Assembly: GCA_951813065.1 (NCBI GenBank)
Contig: CATOTH010000002.1
Location: 744,001-808,000 of the forward strand
DNA length: 64,000 nucleotides
Reading direction: 5' to 3'
From: an uncultured Bryobacterales bacterium
Lineage (GTDB): Bacteria > Acidobacteriota > Terriglobia > Bryobacterales > UBA6623
Shown here piece after piece: positions 1 to 12,264 of this stretch. The translations under genes and the position numbers were made by a program. Each line of letters begins with the position of its first letter. Within the stretch, counting starts at the first letter, position 1. The notes under the pieces were generated by a model. It was not told where the DNA came from and did no database searches. It was given only the letters and a program-made list of their open reading frames with translations.

Positions 1-207
1 GCGCGTCATTGCCCCGATGCCCGCCAGTTCGATGTTGTTTTCCCGGACGAAATCCGCAATGCCTTCTTCGGTCATCGCCTGGGCGTTGCCGTCAATAAGG
101 AAGACTTTGTGCCCCGGAGGGGTCACGGCCTGCAGAACGAACATCCACAGGTGCGGCATATAGTTTTTCGTAACTTGGTTGTCGGGGTTATAGAGCAGGA
201 TATTCAT
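1..207 (-). CDS. B12-binding-domain radical SAM protein, N-terminal fragment (runs off the window)
   Basis: The minus strand is open from an ATG at 205-207 to the window edge and encodes the first 69 residues. They begin MNILLYNPDN and contain VFLIDGNAQ and a stretch ending LAGIGAMTR. This is the N-terminal Rossmann-like cobalamin-binding half of B12-binding radical SAM enzymes, in which an NILLYNPP-type first strand and an IDGNA-type second strand are usual. The radical SAM CxxxCxxC core would lie outside the window, so substrate and reaction cannot be told. No strong Shine-Dalgarno sequence precedes the ATG. The family call rests on pattern recognition of a short fragment. Confidence 0.6.
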   Translation of the reverse strand, partial: MNILLYNPDNQVTKNYMPHLWMFVLQAVTPPGHKVFLIDGNAQAMTEEGIADFVRENNIELAGIGAMTR

Positions 208-329
208 AGGCTATTCGGTCTTCGTAGTACCTTGTACGTCTCTTGCCGAACGCCTGCTATCCACAAGGAGGCAGAATGGCATCTCGCCGGTCTTAGAAAG
301 CCTAGCACGGATCCAGGCAGTTCTTAACC

Positions 330-368
330 AAAATATTTCAGCCCGCGGCCCCCCAGGAGGCCGCGGGC
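330..368 (-). terminator. Probable intrinsic terminator of the TonB receptor gene
   Basis: A perfect 10-bp inverted repeat (GCCCGCGGCC at 341-350, GGCCGCGGGC at 359-368) with an 8-nt loop lies 20 nt past the receptor stop codon. Read on the minus strand it is followed by a U-rich stretch (TGAAATATTTTGG). This is the usual form of a rho-independent terminator, though the T-tract is interrupted. Confidence 0.7.
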
Positions 369-388
369 ATTGCCCGCTTGATTGGGCC

Positions 389-3300
389 TTAGAAGTAGAG
401 CTTCAGGCCTAGCTGCCCGATTCGGGCCGCCTCGGCTGCAGTGATGTTGCCGAAGTTGTTGTTGCCGAAGCTCGTGTTGGGCCGGCGGAAGACCGTCTGG
501 TTGAAGAAGTTGAAGAACTCGGCCCGGAATTGCAACCTGACCCGGTCGTTGAACGGGAAGTCCTTGACGATCGAGACATCCCAGTTCAGGTAGGCTGGTT
601 CCCGGGCGTCGGGCAAGAAGTTGCCCATGTCGCCGAACGTGAACGGCGCCGGCTGTTCAAACGCGCTGGTGTTGAAGTAGGGCTGGCTCGCGAACCGCCC
701 TCCCAACCGGTCAGAGACGCTGCCTTCCGTCAAGGGGTTTGCGTCCGGAACCCTGTTCGGTGTCTGCCGGCCGCCGTAGGCTCCCAGGTTGTTGACCTGG
801 GAGGTGATTCCCACGGGTAGCCCGCTCTGGAGGGTCGTCACGCCGTTGATGTTCCAGCCGCCCAGGACCTGGTTTGCCAATCCGCCCCGATTGAGCAGCG
901 GCTTGCCCTCGCCGAACGGCAATTCGTACTGGTAGTTCAGTACGAGCCGGTGGGCCACGTCCAGGCCGGAAAGCGTGCGGTCCAGGCGTTTGTCGTAGTG
1001 GTTGGTGTAGCCCGGGTTTTGCGCGCCCACGAAACCGGCGACGGAACTGACGTCGTCGATCATCTTCGACCAGGTGTAGGCTCCCAGAAGCTGCAGGCCG
1101 CCGCTGTAGCGCTTGCGCATCTTGACCTGCAGGGCGTGGTAGGTCGAGTGGAATTCATACCCCCGGGGGGTATTGACGCCGCTGAAATGCGGGTAGGGTC
1201 GCAACAGCTGCCCCAACGACACCGTCCTGCGGCCGAGGCCCAGGTTGCCCGGGATGACGCCGAAGAACGGATTCTCGACCTGTTCGCTCAGGCGGTCGCC
1301 CAAGGACTGGTATTCGTTCTGCAATTGATTGAACTGTACGCCCGAGCCGAGCAGCTTGACTCCCGAGTTTCCGGCGTATGCAACGTCGACCAGCCAGCTG
1401 TCCGGCAGCTCGTACTGGATATTGAAGTTCCATTGCGCCGAGTACGGCGTGCGGTCGGTCCGCACGATTGCCGCCGGGCTCTGGCCTAGAAACGTTTCGA
1501 GCCCCTCGGTCCCGTTGGACGGCGCGACGAAGCCCAGCGGGAACGGATTCCCGATATCGGTGAACGGGGTCCGCCCGCCGTCCTGGCTGCCGATGATGGG
1601 CGAGATGGCATTGAAGCTGACCGCCCCGGCGGTCGCGGTGCCGGGCCCGAAGCCGGTGGTCGGGTTGAAGAAGATTCCGGCCCCCGTGCGGATCACAAGG
1701 TTCTCGGTCAGCTTGTAGGCCACTCCCAATCGCGGTGCGACATTGTTGTTGTCGTAGTTCTTGATGTGGCGGGGGTTGCCGTCGACGCCGGCGAATTGCA
1801 GTCCTCCGACGACCTGCCGCTGCAGCCCGGGAATATCGAACACCAGGTTCGGCTGGGTCGCGGAAAAATCGAACCAGCCCGCGCGGTTGTATTTCTCGGT
1901 GATCGGGCGGTCCTGGTCCCAGCGGAGGCCGATGTTGAGCGTGAGCCTGTCCGAGAAGCGCCAGTCGTCCTGGATGTAAAAGCCCCAGTACGGTGTCTGC
2001 TGCGACAGGGCCGGCTCGAAGCGGATCCGGCCGCCGTTCATGTATCCGAGCAGCATGCTCGCGACAGAGTTTCCCTGGCTGCCCCGATTGAACCGCTCGC
2101 GCGTCCAGTTGCGATTGAACTGGTAGAAGCCCGCCGGATCGGCCGGCCGGTGGTTCGACACGCGATTGAGCCGGAAGACACCGCCGAACTTGATCGTATG
2201 GTCCCCGAACAGCCGGGACATGTCCCCGACCCAGGTGTGCGATTCGAACTTGTTGCCGATGTACCAGAACGCGTTGTTGCCCATCTGCTGGAAGTCAGCG
2301 ACCTGCACGCGCGGAAATACTGGGAACTGTGCCTGGCTGTCGAGTCCCGCTGGAAGGCCGAGCGACGTCTGGGAGACCTCTTCCTCGATATAGCGCCGCG
2401 GGTTCGCGTGGTAGGAATAGCCGTAGTTTCCGTGCATTACCCAGCCGTTCCAGAGGTGGGTGTCATCCAGGGTGTACGACCGGTTGATACTGCCGTTCCA
2501 TCCCGAGCCAGGCGACGCGATGTTGTTCCAGCGGCTCGGCAGGGTGTTGATCGTCTTGTTCAGCGAGACGCGGACAAACAGGTTGTTGTGGTCGTTGATT
2601 TGGTAGTCCACCTTGGACGAGGTGTCCCAGGTGTTTGGTACTGACCCGTCCTGGGAGAAGAAGTTGTTGCGGATTCCGGAAGCGGTCGGATCAGGGAAGT
2701 ACGAGAGCAGCTGTTGCGCGGTGGAATTGTGCCGGGCGGGCATGATCGTGTTGTTCGGGAACGGATCCCGCGTGCCGTCCTCCTGTAGCGTCAGCGGGTC
2801 GTAGATCGTGCGGGTGTCCTCGCTGAAATCTCCGCGCTTCATCAGCGGCGTCGGAACCGACTGCGTGACCGAAGCCGGGTTGACCTGGCGTCGGAACTCG
2901 ACGCTCTGAAAGAAGAAGAGCCGCTGGCGGGACGGCGTGAGCGGACCGCCGAGCGTGCCTCCGAACTGGTTGAACCGGAATGGCGGCCGGTCGCTGCCAT
3001 TCGCGTTGGCGAACCAGTTGTTGGCCTGCAGCTTGTCGTTCCGCAGGAATTCGTAGAGGACTCCGTGGAACTGGTTTCCGCCCGAACGCGTGACCATGTT
3101 CACGACCGCGCCGGCAGTGCGCCCGTACTGCGCCGAGAACGCGTTGGTCTGCACCTTGAACTCCTGCAGCGTGTCCGGAGATGGGACGTACGAGGGCTGG
3201 TTGTATCCCATGACTTCCTGCGAGGATCCGTCGAGCATGACCGAGTTCGCGACATTGCGGCCGCCGTTGGCCGAGAACGCGACCGCGGAAATCGATCCGT

Positions 3301-3826
3301 TCCCGTTGCTCGAGTTCCGGAAATTCCGGGTTGTGTTGATCCCCGGCGTGAGCCCGATCAACTGCAGCACGTTGCGGCCGTTCAGCGGCAGCGACTCGGC
3401 GGTGCGCGAATTGACGACCTCACCGAGGTCGGACGTCTCGGTCGCCAGCAGCGGTGCCTCGGCCGAGATCTCCACGGTCTCGGTGACTTCCCCGATTTCG
3501 AGCGAGACGTCGATGCCCGCGACTTGTGCCACCTGCAGGACGAAACTGGAACGCTCGTAGCGCTTGAATCCCTGGGATTCAACCGAGAGCGAGTAGTTGC
3601 CCGGAGGGATCTGCTGGAAAATGTAGGCTCCGGATGCGTTGGACTCCGATTCCCACGGACGGTTCTGGTCGATGTTGGTCAACGTCAGCGATGCTCCGGG
3701 GATCACCGCCCCGCTTGCATCCGTGACCGTCCCGCGGACAGTCGCGGACTGGGTCTGGCCGAACGCCGAAATCAGTCCAACGGTAAGCAAGATGATGATG
3801 CTAGATACACCAATCGATGTTTTCAT
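389..3826 (-). CDS. TonB-dependent receptor with N-terminal carboxypeptidase-regulatory domain
   Basis: Large outer-membrane receptor of 1145 residues of the kind expanded in Acidobacteriota. Residues 1-23 are a signal peptide (ending SAFGQ). Residues of about 27-115 form a carboxypeptidase-regulatory-like beta sandwich (TVRGTVTDASGAVIPGA). About 125-250 is the plug (SLPLNGRNVLQLIGLTPG). The rest is a 22-strand-type barrel ending in aromatic residues (GLKLYF), the usual C-terminal signal for outer-membrane insertion. The ATG at 3826 is preceded by a strong Shine-Dalgarno sequence (AAGGAGGA, complement of 3836-3843). No SusD-like partner is adjacent, so this is not a Bacteroidetes-style SusCD pair. 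The ligand is unknown; such receptors are usually assumed to take up oligosaccharides or siderophores, but nothing here shows which. Confidence 0.9.
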   Translation of the reverse strand: MKTSIGVSSIIILLTVGLISAFGQTQSATVRGTVTDASGAVIPGASLTLTNIDQNRPWESESNASGAYIFQQIPPGNYSLSVESQGFKRYERSSFVLQVAQVAGIDVSLEIGEVTETVEISAEAPLLATETSDLGEVVNSRTAESLPLNGRNVLQLIGLTPGINTTRNFRNSSNGNGSISAVAFSANGGRNVANSVMLDGSSQEVMGYNQPSYVPSPDTLQEFKVQTNAFSAQYGRTAGAVVNMVTRSGGNQFHGVLYEFLRNDKLQANNWFANANGSDRPPFRFNQFGGTLGGPLTPSRQRLFFFQSVEFRRQVNPASVTQSVPTPLMKRGDFSEDTRTIYDPLTLQEDGTRDPFPNNTIMPARHNSTAQQLLSYFPDPTASGIRNNFFSQDGSVPNTWDTSSKVDYQINDHNNLFVRVSLNKTINTLPSRWNNIASPGSGWNGSINRSYTLDDTHLWNGWVMHGNYGYSYHANPRRYIEEEVSQTSLGLPAGLDSQAQFPVFPRVQVADFQQMGNNAFWYIGNKFESHTWVGDMSRLFGDHTIKFGGVFRLNRVSNHRPADPAGFYQFNRNWTRERFNRGSQGNSVASMLLGYMNGGRIRFEPALSQQTPYWGFYIQDDWRFSDRLTLNIGLRWDQDRPITEKYNRAGWFDFSATQPNLVFDIPGLQRQVVGGLQFAGVDGNPRHIKNYDNNNVAPRLGVAYKLTENLVIRTGAGIFFNPTTGFGPGTATAGAVSFNAISPIIGSQDGGRTPFTDIGNPFPLGFVAPSNGTEGLETFLGQSPAAIVRTDRTPYSAQWNFNIQYELPDSWLVDVAYAGNSGVKLLGSGVQFNQLQNEYQSLGDRLSEQVENPFFGVIPGNLGLGRRTVSLGQLLRPYPHFSGVNTPRGYEFHSTYHALQVKMRKRYSGGLQLLGAYTWSKMIDDVSSVAGFVGAQNPGYTNHYDKRLDRTLSGLDVAHRLVLNYQYELPFGEGKPLLNRGGLANQVLGGWNINGVTTLQSGLPVGITSQVNNLGAYGGRQTPNRVPDANPLTEGSVSDRLGGRFASQPYFNTSAFEQPAPFTFGDMGNFLPDAREPAYLNWDVSIVKDFPFNDRVRLQFRAEFFNFFNQTVFRRPNTSFGNNNFGNITAAEAARIGQLGLKLYF

Positions 3827-3835
3827 TCGTTAAAG

Positions 3836-3896
3836 TCCTCCTTGGTTGTGCGATGTGCCCAAGCCCCTCAGGGGACATCGCTATGTGGCTATTGTA
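3836..3896 (-). promoter_or_regulatory. 5' region of the TonB receptor gene: -10-like element and Shine-Dalgarno
   Basis: On the minus strand TACAAT (complement of 3891-3896) resembles a -10 box and would start transcription near 3884, giving a leader of about 58 nt that ends in the strong AAGGAGGA ribosome-binding site. No convincing -35 hexamer lies 16-18 bp upstream. The whole 3827-4201 gap holds only this element and the divergent promoter of the next gene; I see no further gene in it. Confidence 0.35.
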
Positions 3897-4139
3897 CACG
3901 AATTCGGCGTACGAGCGGGACGGTCGAATGGCCTGGACGGCAGCGGGTCCGGCTGGCGCTTCCGGCCCGAATCCGGCAATTGACGGCAAGCTCGACCGGG
4001 ATTCGACGCCAATCGGGCGGCCGAGCCAGGGACGCGTCAGAGAGCCTGCGTGCAGCCCGATTTGTCCGCGAACCGGCAGAAAGATGGCGGAATTCGGAGG
4101 TCGCTGTGGGAATCGGCCCCCAATCGCCCGGTGAATTGC

Positions 4140-4148
4140 TGTTAGAAT
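4140..4148 (+). promoter_or_regulatory. Extended -10 promoter for the DUF1326 gene
   Basis: TGTTAGAAT matches the extended -10 pattern TGn-TATAAT (TAGAAT at 4143-4148 with TG two bases before). The -35 region is poor, which is usual for extended -10 promoters. Transcription would start near 4155, giving a 5' leader of about 47 nt. Confidence 0.45.
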
Positions 4149-4201
4149 GAACATCGGCAGGTTTGCGCCGGTCAATGACATTTTTCGAAGGAGTACGAGA
4201 T

Positions 4202-4897
4202 ATGAGAACCATTCGCTTGACGGCCCTTGCGCTGCTCTGCGCGCTGCTGACGGTAAGCAGCTTGACGGCCGCGACTTTGGCGGGCCCCGAAATCCGCGGG
4301 ACCTACATCGAGTCTCGCAATGCCGAGATCTACGCCTCCCACTGCTTCGCCAACAGCGAGGTGGGCATTACCGGCGATCTGGCGGTGATGGCCTGGAACA
4401 TCGAGCAGGGCCAGTACAGGGGCGTCTCGCTGGCAGGAACGAAGGTTGTTGCCGTCGTGAATGCGTCCTCGACGATCGGCAATCCCTTCGGCGACCCGTT
4501 GCCGTCCAAAGCCATGCTGGTCTTCGACGAGAACACCACCGTGCTGCAGCGCGGCGCGCTCGCCGGCTTCGTCAAGGAGCAGACCGGCGAGCTGACTGCC
4601 AACGTCGTGCACACGGACGTCGCGCCGATTGAGATCGACTTCCACGGCGACCTTCACGACCGCGTCGCCACCCTGACGGCCGGGGAGATCGTTTCGCTGG
4701 AGACGCGCGAGATCCGCGGCAGCGATTCGCTTTGCCACCTCGACGACATCTATTATCAGCCGCTCATGAATCTCGACCACGCGATGCCGGCGTTCGCGAT
4801 CGAGCAGTCCTTCCGTGGCGACGGCCTTGGCCACCAGATGCGCGAATACAGGCGTTCCAGCGCATATCTGGGAACGTTCTCGGTCCGCGGCGGGTAG
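4202..4897 (+). CDS. Exported DUF1326-like protein
   Basis: 231 residues starting MRTIRLTALALL, with a signal peptide ending near SLTAA. The mature part has hallmarks of DUF1326 proteins: GTYIESRNAEIY near the N terminus, CFANSEV, a central KVVAVVNAS segment, and near the end LCHLDDIYYQPL followed by HAMPAFAIEQSF and a terminal AYLGTFSV. Function of the family is unknown. I chose the ATG at 4202 rather than the in-frame ATG at 4163 because it has GGAG at the right distance (GAAGGAGTACGAGAT) and begins directly with the signal peptide. The gene precedes another exported protein and may be co-transcribed with it, though two hairpins lie between them. Confidence 0.75.
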   Translation: MRTIRLTALALLCALLTVSSLTAATLAGPEIRGTYIESRNAEIYASHCFANSEVGITGDLAVMAWNIEQGQYRGVSLAGTKVVAVVNASSTIGNPFGDPLPSKAMLVFDENTTVLQRGALAGFVKEQTGELTANVVHTDVAPIEIDFHGDLHDRVATLTAGEIVSLETREIRGSDSLCHLDDIYYQPLMNLDHAMPAFAIEQSFRGDGLGHQMREYRRSSAYLGTFSVRGG

Positions 4898-4930
4898 GCG
4901 ACGCGGTCGATACAAGTCTGGCAAGCGCGG

Positions 4931-4980
4931 GTCGGGCCGACGGCCCGACTGCGGCGCTGGAGCCCCCTTGATCGGGGGCT
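4931..4980. other. Two adjacent hairpins between exported-protein genes
   Basis: GTCGGGCC/GGCCCGAC (4931-4938 and 4942-4949, 8 bp, 3-nt loop) is followed by AGCCCCC/GGGGGCT (4961-4967 and 4974-4980, 7 bp, 6-nt loop). Neither is followed by a T-tract on the plus strand, so termination is uncertain; they may be mRNA-stabilising or rho-dependent structures. Confidence 0.4.
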
Positions 4981-5001
4981 GCTGCGAAAAAGGAAATTCG
5001 A

Positions 5002-5640
5002 ATGGGACGATTCTGGGCGAGAGCGACGCTTGCGGCGGCATGCTTCGCGGTCCCCTTGGCTGTGGCCGAGGAATTCAGCTTCGAGGCGGGGGCGGCCCTG
5101 CCGGAAAGCGTTCCCGAAGCGGCTCGGGCCCTGGTCGCAGAGGAGGGGGTCTCCGTCAAGTCCGGGGACGCGGCGGTAGTCAGCTTCTGGATGCGAACGG
5201 CACCGTTCGAGGGCGAGCCGGCCAGCGGCTTCGGCATTCGCTTCGACAACATCCCGGAAGGAGCGTTCCTCGGCGTGCTGGAGTTTCCGCAGCGTGGCTC
5301 GGACTTCCGCGAGCAGGCTGTCCCGCCGGGTGTCTACACGATTCGCTTCGGACTGCATCCCGAGGACGGTAACCACATGGGAGTGGCCGCGAGCCGGGAT
5401 TTCGCCCTGCTGGCGCCCGTGGACAAGGACCTGGACGTCGCCAAGAACTACGATTTCGATGGCATCGTTGAACTCAGCGCGGATGTCGGGAACCCGCATC
5501 CGACAGTGGCCCGGCTGGAATTGCCGGAGGCTGACGAGGGTCCAAACCTCTGGGAGAACGACTACGAGAACTGGGTGCTCGACATGCCTGTCGCCGGCAC
5601 CGTGATCGGAATCGTGGTCGACGGCCACGCCGAGGAATAG
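5002..5640 (+). CDS. Exported protein of unknown function
   Basis: 212 residues, beginning with a signal peptide (MGRFWARATLAAACFAVPL, cleavage probably after AVAE or nearby). The mature part is acidic with a beta-rich pattern (FSFEAG, VSFWMRT, GVYTIRFGLHPEDGNHMG, FALLAPVDKDLD) and ends with a valine-rich strand (GTVIGIVVDGH). No catalytic motif is evident. The GNHMG-DFALL pattern suggests an exported binding or structural domain, but I do not recognise the family. A Shine-Dalgarno-like AAGGAA stands 11 nt before the ATG. The gene lies just upstream of the str promoter but is separated from it by about 90 bp. Confidence 0.75.
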   Translation: MGRFWARATLAAACFAVPLAVAEEFSFEAGAALPESVPEAARALVAEEGVSVKSGDAAVVSFWMRTAPFEGEPASGFGIRFDNIPEGAFLGVLEFPQRGSDFREQAVPPGVYTIRFGLHPEDGNHMGVAASRDFALLAPVDKDLDVAKNYDFDGIVELSADVGNPHPTVARLELPEADEGPNLWENDYENWVLDMPVAGTVIGIVVDGHAEE

Positions 5641-5726
5641 GCGTCTCCCGAGAGAGGTTGCCAAGGCCGGGCGCGCACGGCCGGCCGGATAGCCTGTCGA
5701 AATGCCGATTCGGCCGCCCACCGGGC

Positions 5727-5755
5727 TTGACAGCCATGCGCTAAGGCACTACCAT
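5727..5755 (+). promoter_or_regulatory. Sigma70-type promoter of the str/S10/spc/alpha super-operon
   Basis: A perfect TTGACA at 5727-5732, a 17-bp spacer, and TACCAT at 5750-5755 (4 of 6 matches to TATAAT). It lies 319 bp before the rpsL start, so the transcript would carry a leader of about 310 nt. No better promoter appears closer to rpsL. The 5641-6073 interval has no supportable gene; it holds this promoter and the leader. Confidence 0.7.
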
Positions 5756-5777
5756 GGATGGAGAGTTTGGCTCTTCG

Positions 5778-5821
5778 GCCCGCCCCGCCTTCCGGCATTG
5801 AGCCTGAAGGGGAGGGCGGGC
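5778..5821 (+). other. Long imperfect hairpin at the 5' end of the ribosomal operon leader
   Basis: The segments 5778-5792 (GCCCGCCCCGCCTTC) and 5806-5821 (GAAGGGGAGGGCGGGC) pair with one or two mismatches or bulges across a 13-nt loop. The hairpin begins about 16 nt after the predicted transcription start. In other bacteria r-protein leaders bind a ribosomal protein for feedback control; whether this one does is inference only. Confidence 0.45.
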
Positions 5822-6073
5822 TGTCGCTTGTGCCAATCCGGAACCCTCGCGGGATCCGGCTAGTTGAATGGGACCTGCCAACGGGTCCTGAGGGGTCTGC
5901 GCTCCGCGCGGTCCGAAGCCGAAAAAGCCAGAATGGCTCGTTATGGCGGAAGGGCGCGGGGCTCAAGGGAGCTTTGGGAAGCCAAGGCTTGGGTGCGCCG
6001 CCAGGTGCGCGCGGGTCTTGATTTCGCACCGGCAGCGGTGTTGGCGCGCGCCGGGGAGGAAGGAAGCAGGATC

Positions 6074-6448
6074 GTGCCGACGTTCAATCAGTTGGTCCGC
6101 AAGGGCCGCAAGGCGCCAAAGGGCAAGACGTCCTCGCCGGCCCTGCAAAAGTGTCCCCAGAAGCGCGGCGTATGCACGCGCGTTTACACCGTGACTCCGA
6201 AGAAGCCGAACTCGGCGCTCCGCAAGGTCGCTCGCGTGCGGCTGACCAACAGCATCGAGGTGACGACGTACATCCCGGGCGTCGGGCACAATCTTCAGGA
6301 GCACTCGATCGTGTTGATCCGGGGCGGGCGCGTCAAGGACTTGCCAGGCGTTCGCTATCACGTGGTGCGCGGCACGCTCGACGCGTCCGGCGTCGAAGAC
6401 CGTCGCCAGGCGCGCAGCAAGTACGGGGCCAAGCGCCCCAAGAAGTAG
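6074..6448 (+). CDS. rpsL: Ribosomal protein S12
   Basis: Small-subunit protein that lines the decoding centre. 124 residues, exactly the usual length, read from a GTG at 6074 that follows a strong GGAGGAAGGA ribosome-binding site. The N terminus ([12 protein letters not shown]), [15 protein letters not shown] loop and [10 protein letters not shown] segment are canonical. The two lysines at which classical streptomycin-resistance changes occur (in TPKKPNS and in RVKDLPG) are present. An in-frame extension upstream to 5864 exists but has no r-protein homology and is leader. First gene of the str block; rpsG follows after 22 bp. Confidence 0.97.
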   Translation: MPTFNQLVRKGRKAPKGKTSSPALQKCPQKRGVCTRVYTVTPKKPNSALRKVARVRLTNSIEVTTYIPGVGHNLQEHSIVLIRGGRVKDLPGVRYHVVRGTLDASGVEDRRQARSKYGAKRPKK

Positions 6449-6470
6449 AAAGCAGCAGGAGCGCCACGCA

Positions 6471-6941
6471 ATGCCGCGCAGACGCGAAGTCCCGACAAGA
6501 GAGCCGGTTCCTGACCCGGTCTACAACTCGACTCTCGTCTCCAAGTTCATCAACTGCATGATGTGGGACGGAAAGAAATCCACTGCCGAGAGCATCTTCT
6601 ACGGCGCGATGGACCGCATCCGGGAGCGCACGGGAGACGACCCGCTCCCGGTATTCAAGAAGGCGGTGGAGAACGCCAAGCCGGTCGTCGAGGTCAAGTC
6701 CCGGCGCGTCGGCGGGGCCAACTACCAGGTGCCGATGGAAGTCCGGCCCAACCGGCGGCAGTCGCTGGCATTGCGCTGGCTGATCGGAAACGCGCGCTCC
6801 CGCAGCGAGCACCGCATGGCGGATCGGCTGGGGACGGAACTGCTTGAGGCGGCGCAGGGGCGCGGTACCACGATCAAGAAGAAGGACGACGTTCACCGCA
6901 TGGCGGAGGCCAACAAGGCTTTCGCCCATTTCCGCTGGTAG
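6471..6941 (+). CDS. rpsG: Ribosomal protein S7
   Basis: Primary 16S rRNA-binding protein that nucleates assembly of the 30S head and contacts E-site tRNA. 156 residues, the common length. Recognisable elements are the N-terminal [32 protein letters not shown], the [16 protein letters not shown] beta-hairpin and the [13 protein letters not shown] terminus. A GGAG ribosome-binding site stands about 11 nt upstream. The gene lies between rpsL and fusA as in the E. coli str operon, where S7 is the feedback repressor; no equivalent operator can be assigned here by eye. Confidence 0.97.
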   Translation: MPRRREVPTREPVPDPVYNSTLVSKFINCMMWDGKKSTAESIFYGAMDRIRERTGDDPLPVFKKAVENAKPVVEVKSRRVGGANYQVPMEVRPNRRQSLALRWLIGNARSRSEHRMADRLGTELLEAAQGRGTTIKKKDDVHRMAEANKAFAHFRW

Positions 6942-6975
6942 GCCGGCCCTAGAAACGATCCCCGACGAGTTCAAC

Positions 6976-9063
<2,088 letters not shown>

Positions 9064-9101
9064 GGCCGACATGGTTCGCATCGCAACGAGGACAGACGAA
9101 G

Positions 9102-10289
<1,188 letters not shown>

Positions 10290-10328
10290 GCGAGAACGGG
10301 CGACGGGAATCGAAGGACACCGAAAGCG

Positions 10329-10646
10329 ATGCCGAAGGAAAGAATCCGGATCCGCCTCAAGGCGTACGATTCCCGCGTGCTCGACCAGTCCACCGGCGAG
10401 ATTGTGGGCACGGCGTTGCGGACAGGCGCCCAAATCGCGGGCCCGATCCCGCTGCCCACCGTGAAGAACAAGTACACGGTGCTGCGCTCGGTGCACACCG
10501 ACAAGCGCTCGCGCGAGCAGTTCGAGATCCGCACGCACAAGCGGCTTCTGGACATCCTCGAGCCGACCCAGGACACGGTCGACGCGTTGATGCGCCTGGA
10601 CCTTCCGGCCGGGGTGGATGTCGAGATCAAGGCTTTCGGCGGCTAG
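10329..10646 (+). CDS. rpsJ: Ribosomal protein S10 (NusE)
   Basis: 105 residues, close to the usual 103. It has the canonical [16 protein letters not shown] start, the GPIPLPT loop, and the VEIKAF C terminus. S10 is a 30S head protein and, as NusE, binds NusB and NusG in antitermination. It opens the S10 block, separated by only 39 bp from tuf with no visible terminator, so str and S10 appear to be read as one unit. A purine-rich GAAGGA stands upstream of the ATG. Confidence 0.96.
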   Translation: MPKERIRIRLKAYDSRVLDQSTGEIVGTALRTGAQIAGPIPLPTVKNKYTVLRSVHTDKRSREQFEIRTHKRLLDILEPTQDTVDALMRLDLPAGVDVEIKAFGG

Positions 10647-10691
10647 CTGCGCCGGATGAAACAGTAGTGAGTCGCAGGAGAGCATGAGGCC

Positions 10692-11321
10692 ATGGCACCC
10701 GGGATTCTAGGCAGGAAAATCGGCATGACGCAGGTCTTCGACGACGACGGGCGGGTCCTGCCGGTCACCGTGCTGAAGGCCGGGCCCTGCGTCGTCGTCC
10801 AGCGCAAGAGCGTCTCGCGCGACGGCTACGAAGCGATCCAGGTCGGGCTGGTGGACTACATCAGGGAGAAGCTCGTCAACAAGCCGGCCAAGGGGCACTT
10901 TGCCAAGGCTGGCGTCGAGCCCGTCCGCTACCTGCGCGAGTTCCGACTCGCGCCAGGCGAGGAGGGTCTGCAACCGGGCGACCGCATCCTCGCAGAACAT
11001 TTCAGGCCGCGCGAGAAGGTGGACGTACTCGGCGTGAGCAAGGGCAAGGGATTCCAGGGCGTCATCAAGCGCCACAACTTCCACGGCGGCGGCGCGACCC
11101 ATGGATCCATGTTCCACCGGGCGCCGGGATCGATCGGGCAGAGCGCCTATCCGGCCCGCGTCTTCAAGGGCGTGCGCCTGCCAGGCCGCATGGGGGGCGA
11201 CCGGGTTACGGTCCAGGGCCTGGAGATCGTCGAGGTGCATCCCGACGATGACGTCATTCTGGTGCGTGGCGCCGTGCCGGGCGCGAGGGGCGGGTACATC
11301 GCGATCCGCCGAGCGAGGTAG
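10692..11321 (+). CDS. rplC: Ribosomal protein L3
   Basis: 209 residues, standard length; one of the two assembly-initiator proteins of the 50S subunit, with a long loop reaching toward the peptidyl-transferase centre. Diagnostic segments are [13 protein letters not shown] at the N terminus, [15 protein letters not shown], and the [13 protein letters not shown] stretch. The glutamine-containing loop [16 protein letters not shown] that receives methylation in E. coli is conserved. GCAGGAG upstream is the ribosome-binding site. rplD follows after 6 bp. Confidence 0.97.
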   Translation: MAPGILGRKIGMTQVFDDDGRVLPVTVLKAGPCVVVQRKSVSRDGYEAIQVGLVDYIREKLVNKPAKGHFAKAGVEPVRYLREFRLAPGEEGLQPGDRILAEHFRPREKVDVLGVSKGKGFQGVIKRHNFHGGGATHGSMFHRAPGSIGQSAYPARVFKGVRLPGRMGGDRVTVQGLEIVEVHPDDDVILVRGAVPGARGGYIAIRRAR

Positions 11322-11327
11322 GGACCT

Positions 11328-11951
11328 ATGCCGACGGTGGATATAGTCGATCTTCGGAACCAGAAGGTGGACGATCTAGAGCTGGCCGACAGCGTGTTCG
11401 ACGCGCCGCCGAACGAGAGCCTGGTGCACCAGGCGGTCGTGGCGTATCGTGCGAATCTCCGCGCCGGCACCCACAAGGTCAAGCGCCGCGGCGAAGTGGC
11501 GGGGTCTGGTCGGAAGCTCTGGCGCCAGAAGGGCACCGGCCGCGCCCGCATCGGCTCGCTCCGTTCGCCGATCTGGCGCGGCGGTGGCACGACGCACGGG
11601 CCGCAACCGCGGAGCCACGACCAGCGGCTGCCTCGCAAGATGTTTGCCGCAGCCTTGCGCTCGGCGCTCTCTGCGCGCCTGCGGGACAGCCGCCTAACCG
11701 TCGTCCGGGACTTCGAGTTGCCCAGCCACAAGACGAAGGAGTTCCGCGGCGTGCTCGAAGCCCTGGGTGCCAGTGGCCGCGTCCTGGTCGTCGACAACGA
11801 TGCCGGCGTGAACCTTGAGCGGTCGAGCCGGAATCTCCCCGATGTGCACCTGATGTCGAGTTCCGAGCTGCATCCTTACGCCGTGCTGGGGCACCAGCGC
11901 ATTCTCATGTCGGCCCAGGCGGCCCGGAAGTGTTGCGAGGTGCTCGGATGA
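11328..11951 (+). CDS. rplD: Ribosomal protein L4
   Basis: 207 residues. L4 lines the peptide exit tunnel through its extended loop, seen here as a basic stretch ([19 protein letters not shown] followed by RSPIWRGGG). In E. coli L4 also represses the S10 operon; such control is not demonstrable here. The start ATG is 6 bp after rplC and its stop overlaps the rplW start by 4 nt (ATGA), indicating translational coupling. Confidence 0.96.
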   Translation: MPTVDIVDLRNQKVDDLELADSVFDAPPNESLVHQAVVAYRANLRAGTHKVKRRGEVAGSGRKLWRQKGTGRARIGSLRSPIWRGGGTTHGPQPRSHDQRLPRKMFAAALRSALSARLRDSRLTVVRDFELPSHKTKEFRGVLEALGASGRVLVVDNDAGVNLERSSRNLPDVHLMSSSELHPYAVLGHQRILMSAQAARKCCEVLG

Positions 11952-12235
11952 GTCCGTATGAAGTCATCCAGGGGCCGCTCGTCACCGAGAAGGCCGAGTT
12001 CGGCCGCGTGCAGGATCAGACGCTCTGCTTCCGCGTCCATCCCAAGGCGACCAAGACGGACGTCAAGAACGCGGTGCATTCCATCTTCAAGGTCGACGTC
12101 GATACCGTTCGCACGGCCCGTTACGTCGGCAAGATGCGCCGCCAGGGCCGTTTCCAAGGCCGCCGGCCGGCCTGGAAGAAGGCATACGTCAAGCTGAAGG
12201 CCGGCCAGAGCCAGGTGGAGTACACGCAGGTCTAG
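11948..12235 (+). CDS. rplW: Ribosomal protein L23
   Basis: 95 residues from ATG 11948, whose last bases overlap the rplD stop codon (ATGA). It begins [16 protein letters not shown] and has the F-V-D-V strand of L23 ([17 protein letters not shown]). L23 sits at the tunnel exit and docks trigger factor, SRP and the translocon. An 18-nt longer in-frame start inside rplD is less likely, because the ATGA overlap gives the usual length. Confidence 0.95.
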   Translation: MSPYEVIQGPLVTEKAEFGRVQDQTLCFRVHPKATKTDVKNAVHSIFKVDVDTVRTARYVGKMRRQGRFQGRRPAWKKAYVKLKAGQSQVEYTQV

Positions 12236-12264
12236 GGCCGGAGAAAATCCGGGAGCAACGAGTC

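Noticed and set aside
4961..4980. Hairpin as intrinsic terminator
   Set aside because: No T-tract follows on either likely transcript; kept only as a hairpin of unknown role.
5864..6073. N-terminal extension of rpsL
   Set aside because: The GTG at 6074 has a very strong ribosome-binding site and gives the exact S12 length; the extension has no S12 homology.
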